NCBI RefSeq assembly: GCF_040126305.1
Contig: NZ_CP149511.1
Location: 434,001 to 498,000 of the forward strand
Origin: Pararhizobium sp. A13
GTDB lineage: Bacteria > Pseudomonadota > Alphaproteobacteria > Rhizobiales > Rhizobiaceae
Length of the DNA stretch: 64,000 nt
Direction: 5' to 3'
In this document: positions 9,308 to 18,399 of the stretch, in pieces
How positions within the stretch are numbered: the stretch's first letter is position 1
How the letters are laid out: each line of letters begins with the position of its first letter
The notes under the pieces: model-generated
Told to the model about the DNA's origin: nothing
Database searches by the model: none
The model's input: the letters and a program-made list of their open reading frames with translations, nothing else
Translations under genes and position numbers: made by a program

Positions 9308-10303
9308 TTATCCCTTTTTCCGTTTGAGAAATTTGAGGTGCCCGGCGGCAAAGCGCAGGATCATCACGCCGATGAGGAGGATGCCCCAGACCGCCGTCGC
9401 CAGATGCTGGTTGGCACCCATGAGGTTGAGACCGGATGCCAGAAGCTGCAGAACAACGAGCGCGACGAAGACGGGAATGACTCGGCCGAAACCGCCAAAT
9501 GGATTGACGCCGCCGAGGAAGCAGGCAAGCACGGTGATCAGCAAATAGGATTCGCCATGGCCGACGCGCACGGAATTGAACCGGGCAAGCATGATGATGC
9601 CGGCGATCGCGCACATGGCGCCCGACAGCGTATAGACCAGCACCAGAACCTTGCGCGTATTGACCCCCGAATAGCGCGCCGCCTCGATGTTCGAGCCGAT
9701 CATGTAGGTGTTGAAGCCAAGCTTCATCCGGGTGAGCAGCAAATGCCAGATCGCCACGCAGCCGACGAAGATGATAAGCGGAACCGGAAAACCGAGGATA
9801 CTGCCATGGCCGAGCGGCTGAAGGAAAGCCGGAAAACCCGAAACATCGCCGCCACGCGTCAAAAACTCACCAAGCCCGCGCAGGAAGATCATCATCGATA
9901 GCGACACCAGGATAGGATGCGCGCGGGTGTAGGCAATCACCAGTCCCATCACCACGCCGCTGAGAGCCCCGACGCCGATGCCCAGCACGCAGCCGAGAAG
10001 GAAGGCGAACGGTCCTGCATCCACGCCGCCGTTCTGCTGCAGCACCCACGCTACAGTCAGGCCGGCGATATTGGCGGTGAAGGTAATGGCAAGATTGAGG
10101 CCGCCGGTCAGCACCGGCAGCAGCATGGCAAGTGTCAGAAGTCCCAGTTCAGGCAGTTGGAAAGCGACCGAGCCGAAGGTGGCCCGGCTTAGGAACTGTG
10201 GCGAAGCCAGACTGAAGAACAGCAGGACAGCAAACAGGGCAAATCCCGGCCCGGCCATTTCCGGCCCGAGGAAAGCTCTGGTGCGGTTGACGATTGCGGT
10301 CAC
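9308..10303 (-). CDS. CUT2 sugar ABC transporter, permease 2
   Basis: 331 residues, multi-pass membrane protein of the RbsC family with GGLNLAITFTANIAGL (about 67-82) in place of the usual GGIDLS motif and GGVNPFGGFGRV near the C-terminus. Its start overlaps the end of the first permease gene by 4 nt. It forms a permease pair with the gene before it, so this importer uses a heterodimeric membrane unit, unlike the single-permease ribitol system across the convergent junction. Confidence 0.86.
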   Translation of the reverse strand: MTAIVNRTRAFLGPEMAGPGFALFAVLLFFSLASPQFLSRATFGSVAFQLPELGLLTLAMLLPVLTGGLNLAITFTANIAGLTVAWVLQQNGGVDAGPFAFLLGCVLGIGVGALSGVVMGLVIAYTRAHPILVSLSMMIFLRGLGEFLTRGGDVSGFPAFLQPLGHGSILGFPVPLIIFVGCVAIWHLLLTRMKLGFNTYMIGSNIEAARYSGVNTRKVLVLVYTLSGAMCAIAGIIMLARFNSVRVGHGESYLLITVLACFLGGVNPFGGFGRVIPVFVALVVLQLLASGLNLMGANQHLATAVWGILLIGVMILRFAAGHLKFLKRKKG

Positions 10304-11301
10304 TTGCGGCCTCCGTCCTGGCGCATGAATGGCAGCAGCTTTTCTATGTTGGTATTCGAAAGGGTGATGGCGACCAGGATAATGGCGCCCACGATCATCT
10401 TGAAGGCGAAGGGCGAGACACCCGCTAGGTTGAGCCCGTTTTGGGTGATGGAGATGAGCAGCACGCCCAGCACGCAGCCGAGCACGGAGCCCTTTCCGCC
10501 GCCAAGACGCGCACCGCCGAGCACTACGGCGGCAAGCACGTCCAACTCGCGGCCGTATAACGCGTTGGGAACGACCTCCTGTGCATAATGGGCCTGAATC
10601 AAACCTGCGATACCGGCCATCAGACCAAGCCAGCCGAAGGCGATGAACTGCATCGCGCCTGTATTGATTCCGAAACGACGCGCCCCTTCTGGGTTATCGC
10701 CGAAAGCATAGAGCTGCCGTCCTGTGGTCGTTCGGGTAATAAACAGCCAGGTGGCGACGACGCAAATGAACATGACCAGCACCGGCAGGGTAATCTCGAT
10801 CCAGCTCCCGTCCGCCATCTCATGCTCGAACAGGATAACGCGGGTGGTCAGCCAATCTGGCAGATTGTAGATCGACACGCCGCGCGTGAAAAACATCAAC
10901 AGCCCGAAGAAAATGTTGAAAGTGGCAATGGTCGCCACGATCGAAATGATCCGGAATTTATGAATAAGGAACGCGTTGATAGCGCCCAGCAGAATTCCGA
11001 GCCCGCCGGCGATGATCAAACCGCTCATCCAGCTGCCGCCGCCCATCCATCCGAGCAGGATGGCCGTGACGTATTGAACCACGGAGGCAGCGACCGCGAA
11101 GGAGATGTCTATACCTCCGGCGATCAGCACGACGAGGAGGCCGACGGCGAAAATGATATTGACGGAGCTGATATTGAGCAAATCGAACGCGTTTCCGAGC
11201 GAGAAAAAACGGTCGGTGATTATCGACAAGAACAGGCTGATGATGGCGATGACCGCGAGCAGAGCAAATTCCGTCGCATGGGATTGAATGGCCTTACGCA
11301 T
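10300..11301 (-). CDS. CUT2 sugar ABC transporter, permease 1
   Basis: 333 residues, RbsC-family permease with the classic AGGIDISFAVAASV motif (about 60-75) and GGARLGGGKGSVLGCVLGV near the C-terminus. The ATG at 11301 overlaps the ATPase gene end by 8 nt; the frame is open further upstream but only inside the ATPase gene. It is part of the five-gene leftward operon with binding protein, ATPase, second permease and epimerase. Confidence 0.87.
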   Translation of the reverse strand: MRKAIQSHATEFALLAVIAIISLFLSIITDRFFSLGNAFDLLNISSVNIIFAVGLLVVLIAGGIDISFAVAASVVQYVTAILLGWMGGGSWMSGLIIAGGLGILLGAINAFLIHKFRIISIVATIATFNIFFGLLMFFTRGVSIYNLPDWLTTRVILFEHEMADGSWIEITLPVLVMFICVVATWLFITRTTTGRQLYAFGDNPEGARRFGINTGAMQFIAFGWLGLMAGIAGLIQAHYAQEVVPNALYGRELDVLAAVVLGGARLGGGKGSVLGCVLGVLLISITQNGLNLAGVSPFAFKMIVGAIILVAITLSNTNIEKLLPFMRQDGGRK

Positions 11302-12808
11302 AGACGGCAGCCTCGATGTCGTGAAGCGCGCAGTCACGCGGCGTGAAGCAGTTGGCGATACGACCCTTTGCCATATGCAGCACGCGGTCCGCATGAAAAT
11401 AGACCTCCGGCACCTCGTCGGAGATCAGGATGATCGCAAGACCGCTGTCGGCGAGTTTGGCGACGATATCGAAGATGCCGGCGCGCGCGCCGACATCGAC
11501 GCCGACGGTCGGGGCATCGAGAATGAGCAGTTTCGGATCGGTCGCCAGCCACTTGGCGATGGCGACGCGCTGTTGGTTACCGCCCGAAAGGGTCGAAATC
11601 GCATCGTTCTGCTTGCCGATCTTGACGCCGAGATCGGCGATCCATCGGGCAACCAAGTCTTGTTTGCAGCTGTCGGACAACAGCCCTCCGGACATGATGC
11701 GGTCAAGCGACGCGATCACCAGATTGTCTGCGATCGATTGCGGCTGGATGAGGCCGAGCGACAGCCGGTCCTCGGAGAGATAGGCGATGCCGGCTGAGAC
11801 GGCGTCGCGATTGGAGGAAAAACGCACCTGCTTGCCTTCAAGCCGGATTGTGCCGGCTGTCGGTTTTAGCATGCCAAACAGGGACAGCGCGAGTTCGGTG
11901 CGCCCGGCGCCGAGCAGGCCGGTAATGCCCAGCGTCTCACCGCGCCGCACGCTAAAGGAAATATCCTCGAACTGGCCGGGGCGGGAGAGCCCCTCGACCT
12001 CCAGCACCAACGGATTGCGGCTGATGTCGCGGACACGGATCGCCTGGTCAAAGGTCTTGCCGGTCATCAGCTCGGTGATGCGCGACTGGGTCATGCCGGT
12101 TGTCGGATAGACGCCGACAAGCGCGCCGTCCCTCAAGACTGTCAACCGGCTCGAAATCTCCAGCACCTCGGCCAAACGGTGACTGACGAACACGACTGCA
12201 ACGCCTGATGCCGAAAGTGTGCGCACGATATCGAGCAGATGGTCGGTTTCCGATTGGGTCAGCGAGGCGGTTGGCTCGTCCATGAAGACGAGCTTCGCTT
12301 CCCCTATAAGGGCGCGTGCGATCGCCACGATCTGGCGCTTGGCAATCGCATAGTCCTTGAGCGGAAGATCGACATCAAGCGTGACGCCGAGCCGGGCCAG
12401 AGCCTTCATCGCCGTTTCGCGCATATCGTTATAGTTGACGAAGCGCGGCCAGCGGCCAAGCACGGTCTGAAAGGCGATGTTCTCGGCAACGGTCATTTCC
12501 GGAAACAGGGCAAGGTCCTGCCAAATGACCTGGATGCCAGCGGCCTGCGCCGTAACTGGCGACATGTGCGAATAGGTCTGCCCGTCGTACTCGATGACGG
12601 CACCGGATTGAGCGCGATAGACGCCGGTGATGATCTTGATCAGCGTGCTTTTACCAGAGCCATTTTCGCCCGCCAGACAATGCACTTCCCCCGGCAGAAC
12701 GTCGAAGCTGACGTTCTTCAGCGCCTTGACGCCGCCGAAGGTCATGTTGATGTTGCGCAGGGACAGAAGCGGTGTTTGACCGCCGTCCAAGCTTGCTCGT
12801 TCGATCAT
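11294..12808 (-). CDS. CUT2 sugar ABC transporter, tandem ATP-binding protein
   Basis: 504 residues with two ABC domains, as usual for CUT2 (RbsA/RhaT-like) ATPases. Domain 1 has GENGSGKST and LVFMDEPTASL but a degenerate signature. Domain 2 has GLLGAGRTEL, a normal LSGGNQQRVAIAKWL signature and a Walker B reading LLILDAPTVGVD, where the catalytic Glu after Asp is replaced by Ala. One active and one degenerate site per protein is common in this family, although the Ala here is notable. The ATG at 12808 is chosen over an open upstream frame because it starts the conserved domain. Confidence 0.88.
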   Translation of the reverse strand: MIERASLDGGQTPLLSLRNINMTFGGVKALKNVSFDVLPGEVHCLAGENGSGKSTLIKIITGVYRAQSGAVIEYDGQTYSHMSPVTAQAAGIQVIWQDLALFPEMTVAENIAFQTVLGRWPRFVNYNDMRETAMKALARLGVTLDVDLPLKDYAIAKRQIVAIARALIGEAKLVFMDEPTASLTQSETDHLLDIVRTLSASGVAVVFVSHRLAEVLEISSRLTVLRDGALVGVYPTTGMTQSRITELMTGKTFDQAIRVRDISRNPLVLEVEGLSRPGQFEDISFSVRRGETLGITGLLGAGRTELALSLFGMLKPTAGTIRLEGKQVRFSSNRDAVSAGIAYLSEDRLSLGLIQPQSIADNLVIASLDRIMSGGLLSDSCKQDLVARWIADLGVKIGKQNDAISTLSGGNQQRVAIAKWLATDPKLLILDAPTVGVDVGARAGIFDIVAKLADSGLAIILISDEVPEVYFHADRVLHMAKGRIANCFTPRDCALHDIEAAVYA

Positions 12809-12890
12809 TGTATCAACCTGTATATTCCTGGGCACCGCCGAGCCGGCCGAAGCCGACCCAGCAGCCCGGGAGAACGCGTTCTGCGGACGT

Positions 12891-13868
12891 TTACAGGCCC
12901 ATACCTGCGAGTTCGTCCACAGTGTCCTTGTTGATCGGCAGTAGTTGATCGACAATGATGTCATTGCCGACCGGCTTGACGACACCCAGACCTTCGATCT
13001 CGTCACCATCCTTCACCGAACCGCCCTTGATCAGACGGTCGGCCAGGGTAACAAAAACCTCGCCGGCCTGTTTCGGATTCCACATGAACCCGCCGGAAAT
13101 GGCGTCCGACTTGATCAGCTTCTGTCCCTGTCCTGGTGAGAACGGGCCGAGCACGAAAATCTCTCCGGTCTTGCGGCGTTCTTCGACGGCGCGGCCGGCC
13201 CCAATCGGTCCCTGGCTGCCGAATGCCAGGAAGCCCTTAAGGTCGGGATGGGCAGAGATAAGATCGAGCGCGGTCGACCTGCTCTTATCGACGTCTTCAG
13301 CCACGCCGTAGCGTTCGCCAACCAGCTTCATGTCGGGATAGTTCGCCTTGATATAGGCGATAGCCGCATCGGCCCAGGCGTTGTGCAGCGGAACGGTGAG
13401 CGAGCCGACGAACACGGCATATTCACCCTTGCCGCCCATTTTCTCTGCCAAAAGCTTGGCATGGGCTTCGCCGAAACCGGTGGAAGAGGCCAGTTCGAAA
13501 TTCCAGTCAGCGCCTTTCTGGCCAGGTGACTCGTGCGTAATAACGATGATGCCCTGGTCCTTGGCTTTCGTCAGGACCGGCTCGAGAACTTTTGCGTCGT
13601 TCGGTACGACGCCGATGACTTTGACGCCCTGTGCGATCAAATCTTCGATTGCACGAACCTGAAGGGCCGGATCGGCGCTGGTCGGCCCAACCATGAAGGC
13701 GTCGAGACCGAGTTTCTCGCCCTGCGACTTGATGCCGACCTCCATCGCGTTGAACCACGGAATGCCGCCGATCTTGACGACAACGCCGACCTTGTCAGCA
13801 GCAAGCGCTGCAAATGAAACGCCAAGCGACAACGACGCGGCAAGAGCCGCGATTAGAAATCTTCTCAT
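12891..13868 (-). CDS. CUT2 sugar ABC transporter, substrate-binding protein (RhaS/LsrB-like)
   Basis: 325 residues. The ATG at 13868 is 7 nt after GGAGGA and opens a signal peptide MRRFLIAALAASLSLGVSFA, cut after ALA. The mature protein is a type I periplasmic binding protein (VGVVVKIGGIPWFNAMEVGI, VIGVVPNDAKVLEPVLTKA) of the LsrB/RhaS branch. It is the first gene of the leftward operon and is divergent from the LacI regulator at 14113, with the operator between. The ligand is probably a ketose or deoxy sugar, given the epimerase at the operon end, but this is inferred. Confidence 0.87.
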   Translation of the reverse strand: MRRFLIAALAASLSLGVSFAALAADKVGVVVKIGGIPWFNAMEVGIKSQGEKLGLDAFMVGPTSADPALQVRAIEDLIAQGVKVIGVVPNDAKVLEPVLTKAKDQGIIVITHESPGQKGADWNFELASSTGFGEAHAKLLAEKMGGKGEYAVFVGSLTVPLHNAWADAAIAYIKANYPDMKLVGERYGVAEDVDKSRSTALDLISAHPDLKGFLAFGSQGPIGAGRAVEERRKTGEIFVLGPFSPGQGQKLIKSDAISGGFMWNPKQAGEVFVTLADRLIKGGSVKDGDEIEGLGVVKPVGNDIIVDQLLPINKDTVDELAGMGL

Positions 13869-14003
13869 GCTAAATCCTCCTCCAAACGTTTCCGCACAGG
13901 GAAACACTCCCGAGCCACCCGGCTGGCGGTCCCTGTCCATTCAGTCCAGCCAGACGCGGGTATCGCATCCTCCAGATACCGCCTCCTCAAGCGGACCTCG
14001 ACA

Positions 14004-14044
14004 TGCACAATCGATATTTCTTTCTTGCACAATCGATGGTGCAA
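14004..14044. promoter_or_regulatory. LacI-type operator with a repeated half-site
   Basis: The 20-bp sequence TTGCACAATCGATGGTGCAA (14025-14044) is a palindrome with one mismatched pair. Its left portion TGCACAATCGAT (14026-14037) also occurs at 14004-14015, 22 bp away, or two helical turns. The site lies between the divergent binding-protein gene (start 13868) and LacI gene (start 14113). The ATCGAT centre and symmetric arms are typical of LacI-family operators, so autoregulated repression is inferred. Confidence 0.75.
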
Positions 14045-14112
14045 ATAATATGTTTTGGATTTAAACTTTCGTCAAGGGGAAATTGGCACTAAGGAAACGG
14101 CTGGAGGATGGG

Positions 14113-15174
14113 ATGAAGCAACAGGGGAAAAAAAAGGCGACGATCTATGATCTTTCGATCCTGTCCGGCTGCTCCGCCTCGACTGTCAGCGCCGTCCTGA
14201 ACGGCACCTGGCGCAAGCGACGTATCAAGGAAAGCACGGCGGAACTCATTCAGAACCTCGCCGAACAGCACCAATACACCGCCAACCTGCAGGCCCGGGG
14301 GCTGCGCAAGTCCCGTTCAGGATTGGTCGGCTTGCTGCTACCAGTGCACGATAACCGCTACTTTTCGTCCATGGCGCAGACTTTCGAGGCGCAGGTGCGC
14401 AGTCACGGCAAATGCCCGATCGTCGTGAGCGCCTGCCGTGACCCCCAGGAAGAGCTGTCGACCGTTGAAACCTTGATTTCCTATTCCATCGATGAGCTTT
14501 TTATCGCCGGCGCAACCGATCCGGATAGCGTTCATATTCTTTGCGAGGCGGCTGGCATCCGTCACATCAATATTGATCTGCCAGGGACTAAGGCGCCATC
14601 GGTCATCAGTGACAACTACCAGGGAGCCCGGATGCTGACGGAGGCGATCATCCAGCGTTTTGATGCCTCCGACCCTTTGAAGCCGGAAGAGCTTTTCCTG
14701 TTCGGCGGCCGCAACGACCACGCCAGCAGCGAGCGCATCAGAGGCTTCCGCGATATCAAGACGGAATTGCTCGGCGCGGACATGGATGCCTGCATCCAGC
14801 CGACCGGCTATTCGCCGAACATGACACAAAAGGCCTTCGAGGTCTTCTACGAGCGGCAGGGGAAACTGCCGCGCGGGCTGTTCATCAACTCGTCGATCAA
14901 CTTCGAGGGCCTGCTCCGCTTCATGGCACGGCACCCCCATGAGACCTTCGCGGACATTGTCGTTGGTTGTTATGACTATGACCCCTTCGGTTCATTCCTG
15001 CCCTTTCCGGTCATCATGATCCGGCAGGATACCGAGAGTATGCTCGCCAAGGCATTCGAGCTCATCGAGGAAAGCCGGCCGGCGGTCAAAATTCACTTGA
15101 TACAACCGGAATTGGTTCATCCGCGTACGGCACTGGAAGGTCCTCTCGATTCGATCAGGGATATCGACGTTTGA
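14113..15174 (+). CDS. LacI family transcriptional regulator
   Basis: 353 residues. An N-terminal helix-turn-helix (ATIYDLSILSGCSASTVSAV, about 9-28) with a hinge, then a type I periplasmic-binding-protein-like effector domain (SGLVGLLLPVHDNRYFSSMA). The ATG at 14113 is 5 nt after GGAGG; an in-frame TTG at 14083 lacks such support. It is divergent from the sugar ABC operon, and the palindromic operator lies in the 244-bp gap, so it is the likely repressor of that operon. Confidence 0.88.
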   Translation: MKQQGKKKATIYDLSILSGCSASTVSAVLNGTWRKRRIKESTAELIQNLAEQHQYTANLQARGLRKSRSGLVGLLLPVHDNRYFSSMAQTFEAQVRSHGKCPIVVSACRDPQEELSTVETLISYSIDELFIAGATDPDSVHILCEAAGIRHINIDLPGTKAPSVISDNYQGARMLTEAIIQRFDASDPLKPEELFLFGGRNDHASSERIRGFRDIKTELLGADMDACIQPTGYSPNMTQKAFEVFYERQGKLPRGLFINSSINFEGLLRFMARHPHETFADIVVGCYDYDPFGSFLPFPVIMIRQDTESMLAKAFELIEESRPAVKIHLIQPELVHPRTALEGPLDSIRDIDV

Positions 15175-15823
15175 TGCCGCAGTTGCGAAAGCCCTTGGCG
15201 ATGCAGCGATGCATTGACACTGGGCTTGACAGAATGATGGGCCGGCGAAGCCACGTGTAGCCGTCGTCAACCCGGCAGCGGTCGCGGTATGAGGCGGTCA
15301 TAGGGCGACTTTGGGAGACCTGTCGTTCTACCTTGACGGGTCGTCGCTGGATCGAACCAAGCACTTGGCGCAGACGCGCGCCCATCTGCTGCGTCCCTTT
15401 TTCAGCGATGAACATGCAGAAGCGGGCAAGATGATTGATGGTCGCTCGAAAGCAGCTGGACTTGCGTGTTCGCCTTCGCGCCAATCGACCTGCGGGTGCG
15501 CTTCAAAGACCGTCGTCAGGGACGGTCCCCTGGCGTTGTCCTGCCGAAGAGGGAGGTGGTTGAAACATCTGGAGGTTGAGATGCTGGTCCGCGACACCGC
15601 ACTTTTGTCGCATTACGACCAGCTGGCGGTAGAAAATAAAATGCCATATGGTGGGCTTCGTCGGTTCTTTTCTCTCCTGCGAGAAAAGTATGTGTCTGTG
15701 GGAGGACCTTGCTGACCGACCCGCCGCTGTAGCGGCACGTGCCTGTAGGTTATTGATCGTACAGCAGTTACACCGGGTTTCTCGACGTCGTTGGCAGTTG
15801 CTTTGGGACAGGGGAGGGAAGCA
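15175..15823. other. Intergenic region upstream of the cbb3 oxidase operon
   Basis: 649 bp without a gene I can support. Open frames of 90-134 codons exist on both strands but show no known domain and overlap one another. Coding remnants are possible but not identifiable. The promoter of ccoN must lie here; a TTGAT half-site at about 15752 lacks the second half of an Fnr/FixK box. Confidence 0.4.
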
Positions 15824-17482
15824 ATGGTTTCGAGCCTGACAATGACCGAACGGCGCTTGGCCCTGGTCATACTCCTGGTGCTCAGCCTGGTGGGCCTGAC
15901 CATGGGCGTCGTTGGACGCTCTGATCTACTCGGCGTCCAAGGCTTCATCGTTCTCGTTTTCAGTATCGGGATGGCGTTCATCGTCATGTCGGATTTCTAT
16001 GCTCCCACACCGAACCCAAAGCGGCTGGAGCGCTATTACGACGATCCCACTAAGGCGGGCATCGTGTTGGCGATGATCTGGGCGGTTATCGGCATGTTCG
16101 TCGGTGTCTGGGTCGCGGCGCTGCTCGCCTGGCCGGACCTGACCTTCGACGCGGCCTGGGCGAGCTTTGGGCGGCTGCGTCCCGTCCATACCTCAGGCGT
16201 CATCTTCGGTTTCGGGGGCAATGCGCTGATCGCCACCTCTTTCCATGTTCTGCAGCGTACCTCGCGGGCGCGGTTGCCGGACCAGCTTAGCCCCTGGTTT
16301 GTGCTGATTGGCTACAATCTCTTCTGTCTTGTCGCGGCAAGCGGCTACCTGATCGGCGTCACCCAGTCCAAGGAATATGCTGAACCGGAATGGTATGCCG
16401 ACATCTGGCTGGTCATCGTCTGGGTGGTCTATTTCCTCATCTACATCCGCACGCTGGCGCGACGGAAAGAGCCGCATATCTACGTCGCCAACTGGTATTA
16501 CATGGCCTTCATTCTGGTCGTGGCGGTGCTGCATATCGTCAACAACCTCGCCGTGCCGGTATCGTTCGGACATGCCAAGAGTTATTCTCTGTTCTCCGGT
16601 GTGCAGGACGCGATGACGCAGTGGTGGTACGGGCACAATGCGGTCGCGTTCTTCCTGACGGCCGGCTTTCTCGGCATGATGTATTACTATCTCCCGAAGC
16701 GCGCCGGCCGGCCGATCTTCTCCTACCGGCTGTCGATCATCAGCTTCTGGGGCATCACCTTTATGTATATGTGGGCGGGATCGCACCACCTTCACTATAC
16801 GGCGCTGCCGCAATGGGTTCAGACGCTCGGCATGACGTTCTCACTGGTGCTTCTGGTGCCGTCCTGGGCGTCGGCCGGCAACGCGCTTGCGACGCTCAAT
16901 GGCGCCTGGCACAAGGTGCGCGACGACGCGACGCTGCGTTTCATGATGGTTGCCGCGGTCTTTTACGGCCTCGCAACCTTCGAGGGTTCGTTCATGGCGA
17001 TCCGCGCGGTCAATTCACTGTCCCACTACACGGATTGGACTGTCGGCCATGTCCATGCCGGTGCGCTCGGCTGGGTGGCAATGATCTCCTTCGGATCGAT
17101 CTATGCGCTCGTGCCCTGGATGTGGAAGCGGGAGACCATGTATTCGCCGAAACTCGTCGAAGTGCACTTCTGGCTGGCGTTGGCCGGGACCATCGTCTAC
17201 GTCTTTGCCATGTGGAATTCGGGCATCATCCAGGGCCTGATGTGGCGCACCTATAACGAGAGCGGTACGCTCGCCTATTCCTTCATCGATTCCGTATCTG
17301 CCATGCATCCTTACTATATCGCGCGCGCCTTCGGCGGCCTGCTATACCTGTTTGGTGCGACCGCAGGATTGTACAATGTCTTGATGACGATTCGTACCGC
17401 CCGCACAGCGCTGGCGGAAAGCGAGAGCGAACCGGATATACCGCTCGTTGCGTCGGCGCGCGCGGCTCAGCCGGGGGAGTGA
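15824..17482 (+). CDS. ccoN: Cytochrome cbb3 oxidase subunit I
   Basis: 552 residues, heme-copper oxidase catalytic subunit (FixN/CcoN) with about 12-14 membrane segments. Conserved stretches include RPVHTSGVIFGFGGNALIATSFHV (low-spin heme His region, with the run split here for brevity), WWYGHNAVAFFLTAGF with the Cu-B histidine and the tyrosine partner region, MWAGSHHLHYTALP with the adjacent Cu-B histidines, and WTVGHVHAGALGW with the heme ligands. The ATG follows GGGGAGGGAAGCA. It reduces O2 to water with high affinity under low oxygen. First gene of ccoNOQP. Confidence 0.95.
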   Translation: MVSSLTMTERRLALVILLVLSLVGLTMGVVGRSDLLGVQGFIVLVFSIGMAFIVMSDFYAPTPNPKRLERYYDDPTKAGIVLAMIWAVIGMFVGVWVAALLAWPDLTFDAAWASFGRLRPVHTSGVIFGFGGNALIATSFHVLQRTSRARLPDQLSPWFVLIGYNLFCLVAASGYLIGVTQSKEYAEPEWYADIWLVIVWVVYFLIYIRTLARRKEPHIYVANWYYMAFILVVAVLHIVNNLAVPVSFGHAKSYSLFSGVQDAMTQWWYGHNAVAFFLTAGFLGMMYYYLPKRAGRPIFSYRLSIISFWGITFMYMWAGSHHLHYTALPQWVQTLGMTFSLVLLVPSWASAGNALATLNGAWHKVRDDATLRFMMVAAVFYGLATFEGSFMAIRAVNSLSHYTDWTVGHVHAGALGWVAMISFGSIYALVPWMWKRETMYSPKLVEVHFWLALAGTIVYVFAMWNSGIIQGLMWRTYNESGTLAYSFIDSVSAMHPYYIARAFGGLLYLFGATAGLYNVLMTIRTARTALAESESEPDIPLVASARAAQPGE

Positions 17483-17488
17483 TCGGTC

Positions 17489-18220
17489 ATGGCTGAATTC
17501 CACCGCAAACTTGAGCGCAGCGCCGTCGGCTTCGTGCTCGCCATTATCGGCGTCTCTGCGATCGGCGGCTTCGTCGAAATCGCCCCGCTGTTTACGATCC
17601 ACGAAACGGTGGAGGATGCGCCGGACATGCGCGTCTACACGCCGCTCGAACTGGCTGGCCGCAACATCTACATCCGCGAAGGCTGTTATGCCTGCCACTC
17701 GCAGATGATCCGCACCCTACGCGACGAGGTCGAACGCTACGGTCCCTATTCACTGGCGGTCGAATCCAAGTACGATCATCCGATGTTGTGGGGGTCGAAG
17801 CGTACCGGGCCGGACCTGGCACGGCTCGGAGAAAAGTATTCCGATGACTGGCATGTCGCGCACCTTATCAATCCGCGCGACGTTGCGCCCGAATCGGTAA
17901 TGCCGAAATATGGCTGGCTGCAGCGCAATGCCTTGAAAATAGACGATCTCGGCGAGCATCTGGCGGCACAGCAAGCGGTCGGCGTGCCCTATACCCAGGA
18001 GATGATCGAAAATGCGACCTCCGACGCCTTCGGGCAGGCGAGCCCGGACAGCGACAGGGCGAGCGGCGTCGCCGAGCGTTATGGCGAAGCGACACACGTT
18101 CGGGCCTTCGATGGCGATGCGGGTCGCGTCACCGAAATGGATGCGATCGTCGCCTATCTGCAGGTGCTCGGCAAACTGACGGATGCTGCGAGACGGCAGA
18201 CTGCCTCGGCGGAGAATTAG
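17489..18220 (+). CDS. ccoO: Cytochrome cbb3 oxidase subunit II (mono-heme c)
   Basis: 243 residues. One N-terminal membrane anchor (about 12-34) and one heme c motif CYACH at 66-70 in REGCYACHSQMIRTL, followed by the CcoO-typical GPDLARLGEKYSDDWHVAHL. It carries electrons from CcoP to the CcoN centre. It starts 6 nt after ccoN. Confidence 0.94.
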   Translation: MAEFHRKLERSAVGFVLAIIGVSAIGGFVEIAPLFTIHETVEDAPDMRVYTPLELAGRNIYIREGCYACHSQMIRTLRDEVERYGPYSLAVESKYDHPMLWGSKRTGPDLARLGEKYSDDWHVAHLINPRDVAPESVMPKYGWLQRNALKIDDLGEHLAAQQAVGVPYTQEMIENATSDAFGQASPDSDRASGVAERYGEATHVRAFDGDAGRVTEMDAIVAYLQVLGKLTDAARRQTASAEN

Positions 18221-18221
18221 G

Positions 18222-18395
18222 ATGATGACCCTCGATCATGACGCGATCGTTGCCTTCGCCAAGAGCTGGGGGCTGTTCTACCTGATCGCGATGGCCGTCG
18301 GGGTGATGGTCTACGCGCTGTGGCCTTCCAACCGGACGCGTTTCGATCGCGCGAAGAACAGCATTCTCGACAAGGACGACAAGCCATGGAGTTGA
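18222..18395 (+). CDS. ccoQ: Cytochrome cbb3 oxidase subunit IV (small membrane subunit)
   Basis: 57 residues: a short N-terminal tail, one membrane helix (YLIAMAVGVMVYALW) and a charged tail (RTRFDRAKNSILDKDDKPWS), the standard CcoQ/FixQ form that stabilises the oxidase. The start is one of two adjacent ATGs at 18222 and 18225, one base after the ccoO stop. Confidence 0.9.
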   Translation: MMTLDHDAIVAFAKSWGLFYLIAMAVGVMVYALWPSNRTRFDRAKNSILDKDDKPWS

Positions 18396-18399
18396 ACTG

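Noticed and set aside
10588..11346. Rightward open frame of about 250 codons opposite the sugar permease gene
   Set aside because: Antisense to a well-supported membrane protein gene; composition is the mirror of hydrophobic codons, with no domain or ribosome site.
15311..15715. 134-codon frame upstream of ccoN
   Set aside because: No domain, no supporting ribosome site, overlaps other frames; kept only as unexplained intergenic sequence.
15745..15765. Possible FixK/Fnr box upstream of ccoN
   Set aside because: Only the TTGAT half is present; the matching ATCAA half is absent at the required spacing.
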